A DNA stretch of 64,000 bases from Kuschelorhynchus macadamiae (lineage: Eukaryota > Arthropoda > Insecta > Coleoptera > Curculionidae): positions 409,501 to 473,500 of the forward strand of contig JAUTXW010000326.1 of assembly GCA_030620095.1 (NCBI GenBank). The letters are read 5' to 3'. The notes under the pieces were generated by a model that made no database searches, was not told the DNA's origin, and was given only the letters and a program-made list of their open reading frames with translations. A program made the position numbers and the translations under genes. Positions 24,001 to 38,200 of this stretch are shown one piece after another (within the stretch, counting starts at the first letter, position 1; every line of letters starts with the position of its first letter).

Positions 24001-24865
24001 TATTCATTTAATATCATTATACCTAAAAATGCACTTTTAAAACTTTAAAATATATCTCCTTGAATGAAAACTTGGGTAGCAAATGTAACTTTAACTCTTA
24101 TTTATGGTCGTTAATGATATTTTTTCCAAGATTCTTAATGAATAGACTTCAGATTAATAATAAAAGTTTTAAAAACTGTAGGTCTTAAGTTATTATTACT
24201 TTTTTAATGGTTTAAGCAATATTATTGTAATATAAAGTATTTGCGACTTTTCGCTCTTTATTGTTAAAAACAACAATAATGTTTAAAGTAAATAAAACAA
24301 TTGTTTTACATATGTTTATAAAGATTTGTCTTAAATTTACAATGACTAAATTTGTATGACAGAAGCATTTTTGTTTTGTAACATTAGTATTATATTCCTT
24401 ATAAAACCAGAATCTGGTACCTTGTAATTTAAAAGAATACTTCCAGATTCAGATCACAGTACTGTTTTAAAAAGGATAATTTCTTGGATAATTGATATCA
24501 GATTAGCACATGGCAAGAAACTACTTATTTATGTGGTTAAAAACAATATCTTAACAATGCTATAAAGAATAGAAAACAGTAATTATTATAAATTACATTT
24601 TTACATACAATAAAATGAAATACCAAAACTTTTAGCTGCAGCCAATTTTGCCGAGACCAGCCGTGTTTTTTACCTCGTCCAATTGATATATGACACTTCG
24701 TTGCGCGTCGCTGTTACGCCAAACTCGCTGCGAACGATATCGGTAGTTTTGGGTATACGAAGAATATTAACACTTTCGTAATTGTATGATTAATCTGACT
24801 GTGAGTTATTCTTGACAGTATCCAAATATGTAAATAATAAGCTCTATTTTTATTTTTACTCTAAG
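24001..24865. other. AT-rich non-coding
   Basis: No feature recognised. A GC-richer stretch at 24650-24760 has no identifiable similarity. Confidence 0.4.
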
Positions 24866-25200
24866 GCTTGTACCAAGCAAAATGCTCCTAAATCTACAGC
24901 AAATAAATTTGCCCACAAAAGCAGCCAGGAAATCGGCGCCTTTGGCCAGTGGTGTTGAGAAACCCCATCGTTACCATCCCGGTACAGCACCTCTAAGAGA
25001 CGATATCAAAAGCCTACCGAATTGCTTAGTGAGAGAATTCGCTCAGGATTTCAAAACTGATCTTCATTTCCAGTCAGCTACGATCGGAGCCGCGCAGGAA
25101 GTCAGTGAAGGCTAAGTCCTAGTTCTGCACCATTCACGCCAAAAATATCACCATTATGCCATCAAGTTTGCACGCCGAATTAGGAGAGAAAGAGCAATAA
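24866..25200 (+). pseudogene. Histone H3.3-like pseudogene
   Basis: The translation follows histone H3. 'ACTKQNAPKSTANK' is a mutated N-terminus, with Cys and Asn at Arg2 and Thr6 and Pro at Arg8. After a frame slip it reads 'TKAARKSAPLASGVEKPHRY' and 'HPGTAPLRD', then a deletion through the alpha-N/alpha-1 region, then 'LVREFAQDFKTDLHFQSATIGAAQEVSE'. That last block fits the H3.3 sequence (SAAIGALQEASEA) better than canonical H3 (SSAVMALQEASEA). After another roughly 24-bp loss it reads 'CTIHAKNITIMP', and after a further slip 'KFARRIRRERA'. The total is about 75 bp shorter than an H3 gene. It is not functional; a retrocopy of an H3.3 mRNA is the likely origin. Confidence 0.85.
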
Positions 25201-26088
25201 GAGTGTGCGTGTTGTCAAATCCATTTTAGTCTTATGTTGATTCTAATAGACTACTGACAGTTATGTCTTGCTAACATAATATATTTTATGTTCATACAAA
25301 TATTTTAATTTTCCTTAACATCAGTTCTTATTTTAATCATATCCTTTCAAACCATACTACTAATAGAAAAAAAAGAATTTGTTAGATTTTGAAAAATTTT
25401 TGATAACAATAATATAATTAATTGTATTATAACAGATTAGTTTGTTGTTAAGAGTTTATATAAGTTTGGTTTGTAAGTATTTTTTTGTAGTTATGTACCA
25501 TTATGTGGTAACGTATTGGTATTTCTAAATATTATTATATTTTTACTTACTTAGTAAATAAGAAAAACAAAAGCAGCAAATATGTCATTTTATCGCTCTC
25601 ATATCCCATCCTTTGAATCAACTAAATATCTTACTGGAATAATCAAAAATAATAAATGACAGCATGATAAAAACATATATTACTGTTGAATGTCGGTCTG
25701 CAGCAGGTATAGAAAATCGTATAGCCTCGCATTGCCAGTTTGCGATAAGTTGCTGCTAATTGTTATTTGGTCGTCGACAAATTTTTAAATAATCTACTAT
25801 TTCTCTAATTTCGATTTGCACAACTAACAAACTCACCTTCCCATATTGCATTTTCGCAGCTTACGTTGAAATTTACTATTTAAAGTATCTGGTTCCTTTT
25901 ATTTTTGTAACATATGTATTTTTATATATGTCATGGTAATGATTTTGTAAGGTTTAAAAGGGGGATTTCAAGCATAGTAAAAATAAGAATTTGCTTTTCT
26001 GTAAAACTATTTTTAGAATTTCAATGAGTCTAATGAAGCTTCAAAATACAATTTTTTTTATAACTTACACTAGGAGTTTCAATTTGAC
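25201..26088. other. Region downstream of the FAPP-like gene; 3' UTR and spacer
   Basis: Non-coding. On the minus strand an AATAAA (25898-25903) lies about 190 bases after the stop codon of the FAPP-like gene and could be its polyadenylation signal. The rest shows nothing recognisable. Confidence 0.4.
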
Positions 26089-26238
26089 TCAACTTAATGT
26101 TGTAGTCGGTGGAAGAATCGCCTGATTGTTAATAGGCATTTCATAGGTTCCAGTCGCAGATAACTTCATACATTCATCTAGGGTTTTTATAAAAGTGTCA
26201 CATGTTGCTCCCAAGAGTCTTGCAGCTTCATCCATGCT
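26089..26238 (-). CDS. PLEKHA3-like: FAPP-like gene, exon 5 (last coding)
   Basis: It begins after TATTTTTAG in phase 0 and encodes residues 145-193. 'LGATCDTFIKTLDECMKL' corresponds to the 'LLKSTCNTFLKTLEECMQ' block of FAPP1. The last residues are 'PTTTLS' before TGA (26091-26089). Confidence 0.92.
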   Translation of the reverse strand, partial: SMDEAARLLGATCDTFIKTLDECMKLSATGTYEMPINNQAILPPTTTLS

Positions 26239-29200
26239 CTAAAAATATTTGTATTAAATAAAACGCTTAAAGCATATTTAAAGTACTTTGTATTTAAATT
26301 TATATCTATAAAAAAATCCAATGCTTACAACATATTTTCAAATATAACCCAAGGGCATTGAAAATAACCCTCGCTAACAAAAAAATAGTTAGATACTACT
26401 TGAAAAATAAACATAAACTTAATGGCTGTAAGCTAAAGAATCTCACTGTGAGATTTAAAAGGGGAACTCCAAGCATAGGAAACATAAATAACGATACAAT
26501 ACCTAGCATACTTGCATAGGTGCCATAAATTGACATAATGGGTACATTCCATTAAATAGCTACTATCAACATTTAGAGGTATGAAGACAAAATTAAATGC
26601 TTTTAAAAGGGCTGTACTGAAATCTCATTATGATATCATAACAATAGTGCTTCATGGTTGGATGGTGAAATTGGTGTCTCGGAAGTGCAGATCAATAGAT
26701 ACAATAACTACTGAAAGAACAGATCAGCTGCGTCTTGCGGAAAGAAAGTGGTGGATGCGTATTAGTTGCAGTCCGTGTAAACTTAAATTCTTATTTAATC
26801 ATTAAACTTTTTATCTCACTTAGATGTAAGTTCATATAGTGATATTGCTGGAGGCCTGTAGATACCCGCCAGTAGCGATATTAGTATTACGGCAATTATA
26901 GATCTGACCCAATCACAATACTTTCTGGTGTGCAGACACAGCCCTTTCTTGCTATTTAATCTTTTTGTTAACCACAATTTTATAGTGTGTTCCGCTGCTG
27001 ATCCCAATGGATAGTTTGAACATAATTCAGGACCTTAGAACGCTATTTGACTACCGCATCTCATTCAGTGACTATAATAAGGCAGTGACTGCTAAATCAA
27101 ACAAATTGATAGATTTCATCCAGAAAACCTGTATTATCTGTAAATTCATTAAAGCTAATTTATTGCACTTTAGTAAGATCTGTGCTGGAATATGCCTGTG
27201 TGATATGAACGCCAAATTATGAAATTTATAAGTATAGTTTAGAAAATGCTCAGAACATATTTATCAGACTGTGTGGCTATAAATTAAATATCATCATATT
27301 TCTAATTAGTCACATGGTGTATATTTATGTTAGAAAAAGAGGTAAACCCATAAATTTGCAAATAAATAGATATCACTAAACCGTCATTTTTTCACTATTT
27401 CTATAAACCTATTCTCTATTCTTATCATTCATTCTATAATTAAAGAAACAGTACCAAAGCGACATGTAGACAGATCAGATAGTGATCATATGTTTACAAA
27501 ACACTTCACCTCAGGTCCTTTTAATTCTCACTTCATTTTCTTAACTTCATTCATTATATCATTAGAACAAACACAATAGTGCAGATTTGTATTTAGTTAG
27601 GTGAATTTTTACACCACATAATTATTTAATACTCAATATAAAAGGTAAAAGAGGTTAAAAAATACTTCAGTATTTATGGCCAAAAGTTGAAGACCTCTTA
27701 AGTATCCAATGATGATCTTTTCATTTTAACGAAATTAATATTAACAATAATAATAATATTGTTATGGGTTTATTTTATAACAATAATTTCTTGTGTACTA
27801 GTACACTAACTTCATAAATCATACAGTACAAGTCTATTACTTTGCACAAACACTTATATCATTGGTGTAATTTTAAATTAGTGAGGCATTATAGCCAAAT
27901 TTATTTTATTTGCTCCTTATTCCTGTCTTTTTTGGTCTATTTGGCCTCTCTTCTTTTTGCCTCTTGATTTCTTAGGGGAGAAGGGGAAGGCTGTTCTTGC
28001 CTTCTCTTAAATTGACATCATCCTTTTCATACGGATATCATGCCTTATTTATAGTTTCCTTGAACTATGGTAATCTTTTATATTAGGCATGCAATTATTC
28101 GCTCTTTAAGCTTTTAATTCACATTGACAAACTCAAATTGTTTACTTCACCTTTATAGAAATTTTTTGAAAATATCTCTAGCAATGTCTCTAATAAAGAA
28201 TTCTTAAGGCGTAAATACGATGGTACAGACTCTGAAATCTTGTAGTATCGCAAGTTTTCCAGCTCTTCAAAAAATTAAATTTAAGTCATAACTAGAAATT
28301 ATTTTTCACAGGATTGGGTGGCTACCCAAATAAAAAAGCATTGAGTATTTGTTACAGACATTGAAATTTCTAATATTTTCACTAGTGTTCTCAGAGATTT
28401 TTAATAAATAAATGCCTTTGAGCACAATCTGTTATAATTAACAGTTCCTTTATAACTACTCTACCTTTGTGAATGACACATTCCAATAAAACTTGATGAC
28501 TTTATACTCAAACTTCTATCATTAGATTAACTTTAATTTGATGACATCTCATCAACCTTATATTTTTACTAAGAATTCTCAATAGTATTCTTGACTGGGT
28601 TTGAAGATACGATGACGTGTTTATTTACTTATCAGCCAACGCAGAGCAAACGCTTTATGTAATGAAGGGTAGTTTTTGCACATCATCGGCACAGTTACAA
28701 TACGATAACAACAAAAATTATAATGGGTTAAAAATATGAATATTTACCTCAATCTGTGGACCTTCGCATTCTAGTGCTGAATTTTTAATTACATGGACTT
28801 GCTGCATTAGGAGATCGCAATATAGTTTCAATTCAGACTTTTTTGTTTTCAGTGAATCTGGACTCTTTGCTAAAAACAAAACAATCAAAAATACTAGAAG
28901 TATTTATACCCTAGCTATGAAAAATAGTGGGATGATTTTGGTCAATACATGTGGTCTTTGAATATACCCATGTGAGTGTTTAAGGAAAGTGAGATTTTTT
29001 TTATTTTTGGTTTTCTAGTCATTCTATAAAGTAATTCTTAACGTTATTTACATCAATAAACAGCTAATTTTAGTTAACTGACGTTACTTAGTGCTGAATT
29101 TAATTTGTTAAAAAATGTTGACAATAGATTTATCTAATCGAAGAACAGTAATTTTATACTCAAAAAATAAAAAAGTTTTAAACAAAAGTGAATTAATACA

Positions 29201-32200
29201 TCAGTTTTATTATACATATGTAGTTCTCTTACCAAAAATAAAAACCATTTATGTTGTAACGAAGTTACTATTTTTTTTCGGGAATGTATGCATCATATGT
29301 ACTTTAAACCCGTGTCTTTCTAATTTATCATAGTTAAAATATGTTTCTTTTAGGTAATCGATTAGTAAAATGCGCCCGTTATTTATACACGTTAAAACAC
29401 GTTTACCCTCGATCCCCGCATTGCGTTGGAGCCAATGAAAGCTCAGTCCTTTAACTTGTTATGTCTATAGTCTACAATCATATAAAAGGAACTTAATCTG
29501 CAAGACCTCAACTCCTTAGATCAGATGGAAGAACGAGTCAACGCCATCTCCCCTCACCGCAGACTGCGTTATATGTTGATATAGGTTTTCTCTCTCACAT
29601 ACATACAATTTACATGCATGCTCTCTCTCTCTCACATGTACAACTACATCTAGACTCAAAACGTCACTCCCCCTCCCTCCATCCTCATTCCCTCAACCCC
29701 CTTCCCTGCCCACTAACTATAAGTATACATATATAAACTGTTATATGTGGTAGAATCCATTACAAGGGAAGTTCTGAGTAAAAGCCAATTTACCAATTTC
29801 TTTTTTATTATAGTGATTTCTGATAAAAGTTGGATGTTGAGACCTCATGTGGTTTTATTACTTCTTTAATAACTTTCTGTGATAACTGAAACAAAATTAC
29901 AATATCGACGAAACGTGGCCCTTGCAACTAAAATTAATTTAACAATTAATGTTTAGACAATTAAAATAACACAAAAAAGAACTAAAAATCAAACATACTG
30001 CTAGTTGGCGATTTACTCACTATTTTCCGTTCCTTTTCTATTATGAACGCAAGCTTTCGCTGTACCCAAAGCTACGAGCCACTGTTGTCTTTCCTGAGAC
30101 GTAGCCGCTCTTAAGTACATATGTTGTTCGCCTGGTATTACTAAATCCATACGTGTATGATCAATTGGACTTACTAAAAGTAAAAATTGTACAAATGAGT
30201 ATTTATATTTACTATAAATATATTATCTCATAAAAATTATATTATTGACACATACAATACAAAAATATAGTACCTATATTTAAAAAAATAATATGTACTG
30301 GCAAAAAATATTTGACTTTATTTAGTTCCAAGTTTACACTAAATTTAAAAGATTTTTATTAATTAAATCAATATTCTAAACTCTATATTTCTTATCTTTA
30401 TTGCATACTAAAAAATTATATATATTTTAGGAGATACGTATTTTATTTTTTTATCTGTATTTTATATTCATAATACTAAACTATTGGTTTGCTTTTTATT
30501 TGTATGTCCTTTTTTTCTAGTTACCTAGTATTTTATAATTAACAAGAAGAGACCTATTGATTCTACATGGTGTTCCATTTAAAATAATAAAAGTTGATGC
30601 TCGTTTCGTTAATTTCCTATGTTCATTGGTTTTTTACTGATAATGAATACTGGCGGTTTAAGACAAACCATTCAACAAACGTATGCATGTTTATATAGTG
30701 ATTCTAGCAAAATTTAATATGCAATGGACCCAGTAGCTACTAATTTATTTTATTAGCGAACTCCAAAATTTTACCCTAAATTTAGGCTTTAAAATTTACA
30801 ACTTTGTGTAAACAAAACTAAAAAGGATGAAATAAAAAATTTGATAAAAAAATAGGACCAACTTCAAAAAAAAAAACATTAAAAAGTAAAAAATAATATT
30901 TTATTCGATTGAAAATTTAATTTATGAACTTGGTGTGAAAGTAACAAAGACCATGTCTATTTAATGTGGTATTGGTAGACACACAAATGTCTGTGATTAA
31001 GTAATTAAGAATTTAAGAATTAGATTGAAGCTGACTTCATAAAATCAAATTTTCAATGTGGAATAAAACAATATTTTTTATTTTTTAGTGTTTTTTTAAT
31101 GAAATCAATTCTGTTTTTTTATAAAAAATTTTATTTAGAGATTGAAAACAGTGTTAAATATAAGTTATAAAGTTTATTATGTAGGTTAGATAAAGACTTT
31201 TTATCAATACTCTCAAACATGTATTTCAGATCCTACCTACATTAAAATGGAGGTAGGATCTACATTATATGTCCATGAAATGGTTTTTTTACACTATATG
31301 TTCATGAAATGGTTCTTGTATTCCTGATTATAATAAAAAATGATACCAGTTTGATTCTCCAGAAATTTAACAATAATTCTGCCGTAAGGCCGAATGTAAT
31401 AGATAGACCACGAGATCCTACTAAGATATAGTAGAGTCAATAAGAATACAAGACATCGATTTATTCAACAATATAATGTCTGATACACATTTTTGAGACA
31501 TATGTAAGTATACATAAATAATAGTTTTCTATAAACCATATGATCTAACTACATAATAAATTCCAACACATGTAATTTAATGAATTTTTAAAGTTTGTTT
31601 CCTTCATTACCTATAGTGTTAGTCTTTTTTACAATGGCACTTGCTACAGTTTCACAAAAAAACAACTCGGTCGGAATTACATTAAAGAAAATCAAATATA
31701 TTTCATTCCATTAGACCATAAACAGGAGTAGCTGATTATACTCCAATACCTTGAAACTTGAACTCTAATTTTTCATACTTTGATTTCCCACAAAAACTTA
31801 AAAATTCAAACTGTTTTTATAAATACATAAATTATAAATAAATAAATATGTATACTTCATGTTTTTGTATCCCGATCAGTTCATTACAGTTGTCCTTTAA
31901 TTAATTTTAATTTGAAAGCACTCATATATGTGTGCCAAAAATTCATTAATTTAGATGACAATTGTGGATACAAATGCAAACCATCACAATAAAATTTTAT
32001 TAAGTATCTCCTTAACTTCCCAGAAAACAAAAATTCGAAAGTCCTGCATGAAAAACACAGTTTGGGCCATCTAGGTTGAGCTATTAACCCATGATGACTC
32101 CTTATAATACACTCTCTATATAGTTTCTTTTGGTATTTCTAAACTTATCTCATATAGGTCTAGTTATATCAGTATGAAATAATGGAATTCACTATGAATA

Positions 32201-35200
32201 TTTTTACTATCTCAGTTCAGACACTTAACCACCCAAATGTTTCATCAAATGATGAAATGACAATTAATTTCAATAAAGCACATGAAACACCATTCCATTG
32301 TAAATATCAATCTCTTAAATTGGTGTCACACAAGCCTCCCCAATTTGTTATTCCATACTGAAGTACTGATGAACCAAAGTCATATGTTGTAAATAACTGA
32401 TTTGTACTGGAAACGTTTTGTTAGCTAGTAGAATATTATCATCATTAAGCATTATTTTACCAATTTTATTGTTTATTTTCTATGATATTGTTACTAGATT
32501 TTATGAACCCCTATATGGCTGTATTTGTTGACATCAATTTTTGCATAAATATCAAGAGTTTGTAGGAATGTGCTAATATTTCGAAGTGAATCCAATATAG
32601 CAGGAACAAAATGGTGTTCTAATAAATTGTTTAAACAATCAATATGAAAAAAACTTTTTAAAATATTTACTTCACATTTTGCATAAAAATAATATATGGT
32701 ACAGACGTGAACTAATACCATTGTTGGTGTGAATCCAGTATAATGATAAATAATGGGAGCATAATAAAGTTTTTAAAATATCAATATTTAAAAAATACTT
32801 ATCCATTTGACTTCAAATTTTACACAAAAACCTATTATTAACCTGTATTGACATTGAGACCTTCATTTTATTAAAGAAAATGAAAAATAACAGTGTTTAT
32901 TTACTTTCATTTAAAAAAATAATATTACCAAATAAAATATGGGTAAAAATGAAAAATAATAAAAGTTGTGTCCAGTTTCTGGTTTACATATGAATTGCAA
33001 TAGGATTAAAACAAAAATTTTTATCAAAATATTATACCATTTATTTCACAGGCTTGAATCTTCATAGATCCTTTACAACCTTGACTTACTTCATCTTGTG
33101 ATTTATAATAACTCAAAACACCATTTTCCAAAATAAACCACCTTGTTTGCCAACCTACAAAGAAATATATATTTAAAAATGAGCAAATTATATTTACAGT
33201 AATTCATATCAAAATATTTAAATTATTTTGTAAATATGTGTTTACATTCTTAAATTATGTATTTTTTTCATATAAAAGTTGAAATATGTCAATCAGGCAA
33301 AAAACAGTGTATGTAGAATGATGGCCAGTGAGTTTGTCATGTGTATGTACACACGGTTTTCAAAAGTGTAACAAATCATTTATATTTACATGAGGAACAT
33401 CATATATATATTATATCCATTAAATCTTGTTAAATATCAATATACTAGGTCTGATACTGTTTGACCGCTAGATCTTTACACATGCATCATCAATCAACGA
33501 AAATACCAAAGATATACTTTTTAAACATTGTGTTGCTCTTATCGATTAGTATTCCATAAATCAATAAAAAAGAAAAGGATAAAACATGAAATATTGTCTC
33601 CTAAATGTGAATACATTCAAGAACAATGTTAAAAGATCAAATTATCAAAACAAACTTGCTAAACAAAGGCATCAACATAGGCAGGATTTTCACATCAAAT
33701 GAAGAATCTCAAAACGTCCTAGTAATGGAACAGAGTAAAAAATATACAGAAAGTCTAGGTCTCAGTCAAAAATAAGTTTATAAATTAAGAATAAGCGACA
33801 TGTTTCGCCCTAACAGGCATCATCAGACTAATGCAATACCCATTTTACAAAGTACACAAAACATGGTTTGGTTATTTTGTTTTATGTATTGTTTATGGTC
33901 TGATGATGCCCGTTAGGGCAAAACATGTCCCTATTCCTAATTTATAAACTTATTTTTGACTGAAACCTAGACTTTGTATATATTTTTATTTTCATGTGTT
34001 AATCTTCAAATCAGTTCTTTTAGGAAGATACTTTTTTGTATTTTTTGTTGCTTGTAAGTACTGTTATTAGTTAATAGTAATTTAATTTATAATTATTATT
34101 TATATATCTGCCCATAATGAAGGTAATTTTTTTGACAATTTATTCCACGAAATTTTGATTGAATTCATATGAACATGAACGATGATGCATGGGTAAACAT
34201 CCAACAAGTCAACTGTATCTGTCTTTGAAGACAACTGACAAAATTTGGAAAAATACCATCATAAGAGGAAATATATCCCTACTGACTTAATGAAGCTAAA
34301 ATGTTCTATTTAACCCTATGGTAGTGATTTTGTCAATTTTCTCGGTCTTTAGAGACAAAGATGTCAAACCTAGGATATTTATAAATAGCAAGAAGAGACC
34401 TAATTAAAGGACAAATAATATATAGTGTGTTCAATTTCAGAAATATTTATTGTTGTTTGAGGATTTGGACAAAAAAGTTGGGATTGGTTTAAAGACTTAC
34501 TTTAATATCAAAACACAATACGTAACAACTAATAATCAAACTAAACTCTATTTTGTATTTATTTTATTATGTAAAACGCCCTTAGATTGTAATGCTGAAG
34601 GAATTTAATAAATTTTATTTTTCTAATAATGTTTTTAATTCTACTAAGTAGTATAAATAATTTATACTGCCGCTCCTGTTGAGCAAAAACAGACTTTAAT
34701 TAAGCATATCAGTGACTTAGATCTGAGCATAATTGTCTCTTTCAGTGAAATTATGCATTTAATTTTGCCTGGTATGTGGGGTATTTTATGAGTATTATCC
34801 CTATGTGTTCCAGTTTTTCACATTAATATTGCATATTCCTAAAGTAAAAGAAAATATAAAAAATAAACTGCATTTTCCATTAGTGGTTTTGAATTTATGT
34901 AAGCACTTATATAATTGTTAACTTTTTTTTTACATTTTGTACAAAGATATTCCTTATAAGTTATATTAATTTTGTTCATTTATAACATAAACACATATTG
35001 GTTCTCATAATATTTTTTTAAGTTAATAAAATAGAATAGTTACGAAGGGAATAGAATATTTATATTATAATCTATAATTAAAGGAAAATTTAAATTTTAA
35101 ATTATTTGTACTTAGAGGTACATGAGTTACATTATTGTATTTAGGAGACCAAAGGCTTATAAAAAAATAGAACAAAAAATCCAAGTCTGTATTTTAAAAA

Positions 35201-38200
35201 CATTAAATTGATGTCCCCGGTTACAAAACGTCAGATTAAAAATCTCACAGCACCACAAAATTTTGCACAAAAAATTTAGAGATTTGAAAAATTTTGGGGA
35301 ATAAAAAGTATAGAAACACAATATTTTATTATTTCTAAATATCTGAAGAACCATAATAACTCAATTCCCTCCACAGACTACAAATACAGTTGGGCTTGTA
35401 ACAAATTGTATAAAACTTTACCCATTCAACCATTTTTCTATTATACCTTACAATAGGAAAGATCTCAATATAGAGACTGGCCACATTGTATCTAAAAGAT
35501 CAAGATCTAAAATAGCATTATTTTATCCAATTCACTAAACCATGTATCAATCACAGAAATGTGTTTGAAGTTTTTGGGTCATTCAGATCAAATGTACTTG
35601 GTGCCTTAATCCCACCAATTGTAACTGTAACTTTTAATTTAGATACTAAAAGTGTTTCCGAGATATCAAAATGTTGTTTTAATTTAAAACCAAGCAGCCT
35701 ATATATGTCACAGGATTTGAAATTATGTTCCTTAAAAGTAATTATAACCAATATAATATTTAAAATTGAAAAATACTGTCTTGTTAACTTTAACTACTTT
35801 CTTGTTACTGATATAAAAATATTACAGTGGTTCAACATTAAGTACAAAATATTCACCAATGGAGGTTGTTGTTAGTTGATGTTGTCAGTTTTTTCTTTTT
35901 TTTTAGATTATTAATTAATATTTCCTTGGAAACCAAACATATTTGTAATTATTTTCATTCTTAAATTTTATAAGTTCCCTATCCACAGATAAAGTTACCT
36001 ATACCACAAATGCACTTAATTTTTAGTTTTTTGATAAAGAGCAACAAACAACATTTTTTTTTTTTTTTTGAGAAAAACTCAGGGAGAACTGGTTTTGATA
36101 TACAGGGAGTCCAGAAACTTGTGAAATATGTATTTTGCTAAAGAGTAAACTAATTTTTATTTATAAAGAAAATACTATTTGAAAAAAGGTGTAAGGTAGA
36201 GTAGTATTACAATAAAAATAAAAGAGCATAAATATATCTAAAGAAATTAGAAGAAAGATAGATTACTACTGCTACTACTTGAAAAAAAGCTTTAAAGCCA
36301 CCGACTTCTACACACTTTCTCAAAAGTCTTTTGAATTCATGCAAGGAGAATCATGATTTATTTGGGCAACAGCTTCAATGTTTTTTTTAATCATCAACAT
36401 TAGCTTGTAGAGGTTATTTGTACATTTTTCCCAAATAAGTCCAAGCTTACCTATTACTATCTATCTATTAATATCAATGACGTAATAGATAAAGGAATTG
36501 CCTATACTTATGAAGCAGTATTCCAAATCATTGATATAAGGTGAATAATAGAGGTCCCAGATTGGAACCCTACTGACAACACAGTTTCTCCTCCTTGGAT
36601 TTAAAGCTCTTTAAAAAAATGAGATTTTTAGATGATGAGCTCCGGAAGACGAAATGTCGGACTCTAAATGTTATTTTAGTTGACTCAGCCATGTTGTTTA
36701 TTTATGTTTGTTGGTGTTAAAAAGTTTTAATAGTTAACAACACATTTTTATTTTAACATTGTCAATCGTAATACCATACACTAGTTTTTATGAAGATATT
36801 AAGTGGTGTCTCAAAACATTGACTTAATCATTCTAAAGTTTAGCAGTAGTTTTGTAGATTCAAAAGATGGCACCGAATAATGTAAATAAAGTAAACCTGT
36901 TTATTATTTCTCATATTCAGCAGCTGTAAATAAGCGTGTACAGTGCACAAGATGTTGAAAATTTTTCGACAATAGTTGTGCTGGGAAGTCTAGTAAAAAG
37001 TGATAGGAAAATACAGTTTTTGAAGCAAATCCTGAAGGTGATTATGCTTTAGCCAGTAACCTTGAATTGACAGGTGAAAACGAGAGCCTAATAAGTCACA
37101 TTTGCAAGAGGTTGATCCTTGCATTGAGAACCTCACTGATAAATCAACCGTTAACATGAGCGAAATGCTAAACAACACATTTTCCTCAATTGAGAAAGAA
37201 CTTTCTATTATTAAAAATGCCATCGTAAACACATCGCATTTTGAATTAAAACAATCAAAATTTTATATTCAAAGATAACAGTATATAAAAATATGAACAT
37301 GGGTCCAGCAAAAAACATTAACAAGCAAGCGGACGTATGCCCAGGTGCGAGCGGTACCGTGAAAATGCGAATACAGGGGAGAAGTACAGCAAAAGAAATC
37401 TATTCTAACGAAACTGAGGTGATTCAAATGAACATAATGAATGACATTATCAACTTAGATCCTAATCATAAGAATAGATCTGTGAATTCTTTATCTAATC
37501 ATAAAAATATAAGAAAGTTGAACATGGCAATAAAAACAGGCCCAACAGACACAAACCAATGGGTAGTAACATAAAGAAGTTCCCAGTTATTCGAGGTGCT
37601 GAACAATTTAATTCTATTACAGTCCTTTTAGGATAGGGGTTAGAGATGTTTTACTGAAAAATATCTGAATCCGAAGAGAGAGAACAGTGCTAAACAAATA
37701 TTCTTTTTGGAATGTTCTGTTTGTAATTCTAATATAAGAAATATAAATAATTAAATCCTTCAGTTAGGTTATCACAGGTTATGATCAAAACTGTTAAGTC
37801 TGGAGAAAGGCTGTGTGGAGTGTGGGTGCCACCGGGCTCCATCCTGGGACCCCTTCTCTTCTTAGTGTATATCTGTCTGACTATTGTAAATCGGCTGCTC
37901 AGATAGTTATGTTTGCTTTAGGTATATACTTGGATAAAAGATTAATATGAAATGAACATATAAATTAACTTGTAAGTAAAATTAGTCTTGCATACTTTGT
38001 GGTTCCGCTGATAAGGAACACTGTCACATCAGATGTATTGAAGTTGGCATATTTTGGTTTAGTTTAGTCCCTGATTTTACATAGCTTACTGTACTGGGAC
38101 AGTTCAAATGGATTGGACGTTTTTAGGGTTTTAGGTTATCAATCCACAATTCTTGTAGAGCGAGCTTTAAAAACCTAATCTAATATTGCCGTGCCTATAC

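Larger units (their letters stand above)
30174..33037. other. Intron 2 (with LINE fragment and ATGGCGG-type units)
   Basis: 2864 bp. Two near-identical stretches (TATGTCCATGAAATGGTT, TATGTTCATGAAATGGTT) lie at about 31268 and 31298. A LINE 3' fragment lies at 31870-32440, and two ATGGCGG-family units at about 32560-32830. The rest is AT-rich. Confidence 0.6.

Noticed and set aside
24882..25115. Functional histone H3 gene
   Set aside because: Missing alpha-1 region, several frame slips and mutated N-terminal tail.
26816..27007. 63-codon minus-strand frame near exon 5 as an additional FAPP exon
   Set aside because: No similarity to FAPP sequence, and exon 5 already ends the protein with a stop; overlaps LINE debris.
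35551..35875. Overlapping frames on both strands (104 and 66 codons)
   Set aside because: No domain, no splice context and no similarity that I recognise; inside intron 1.
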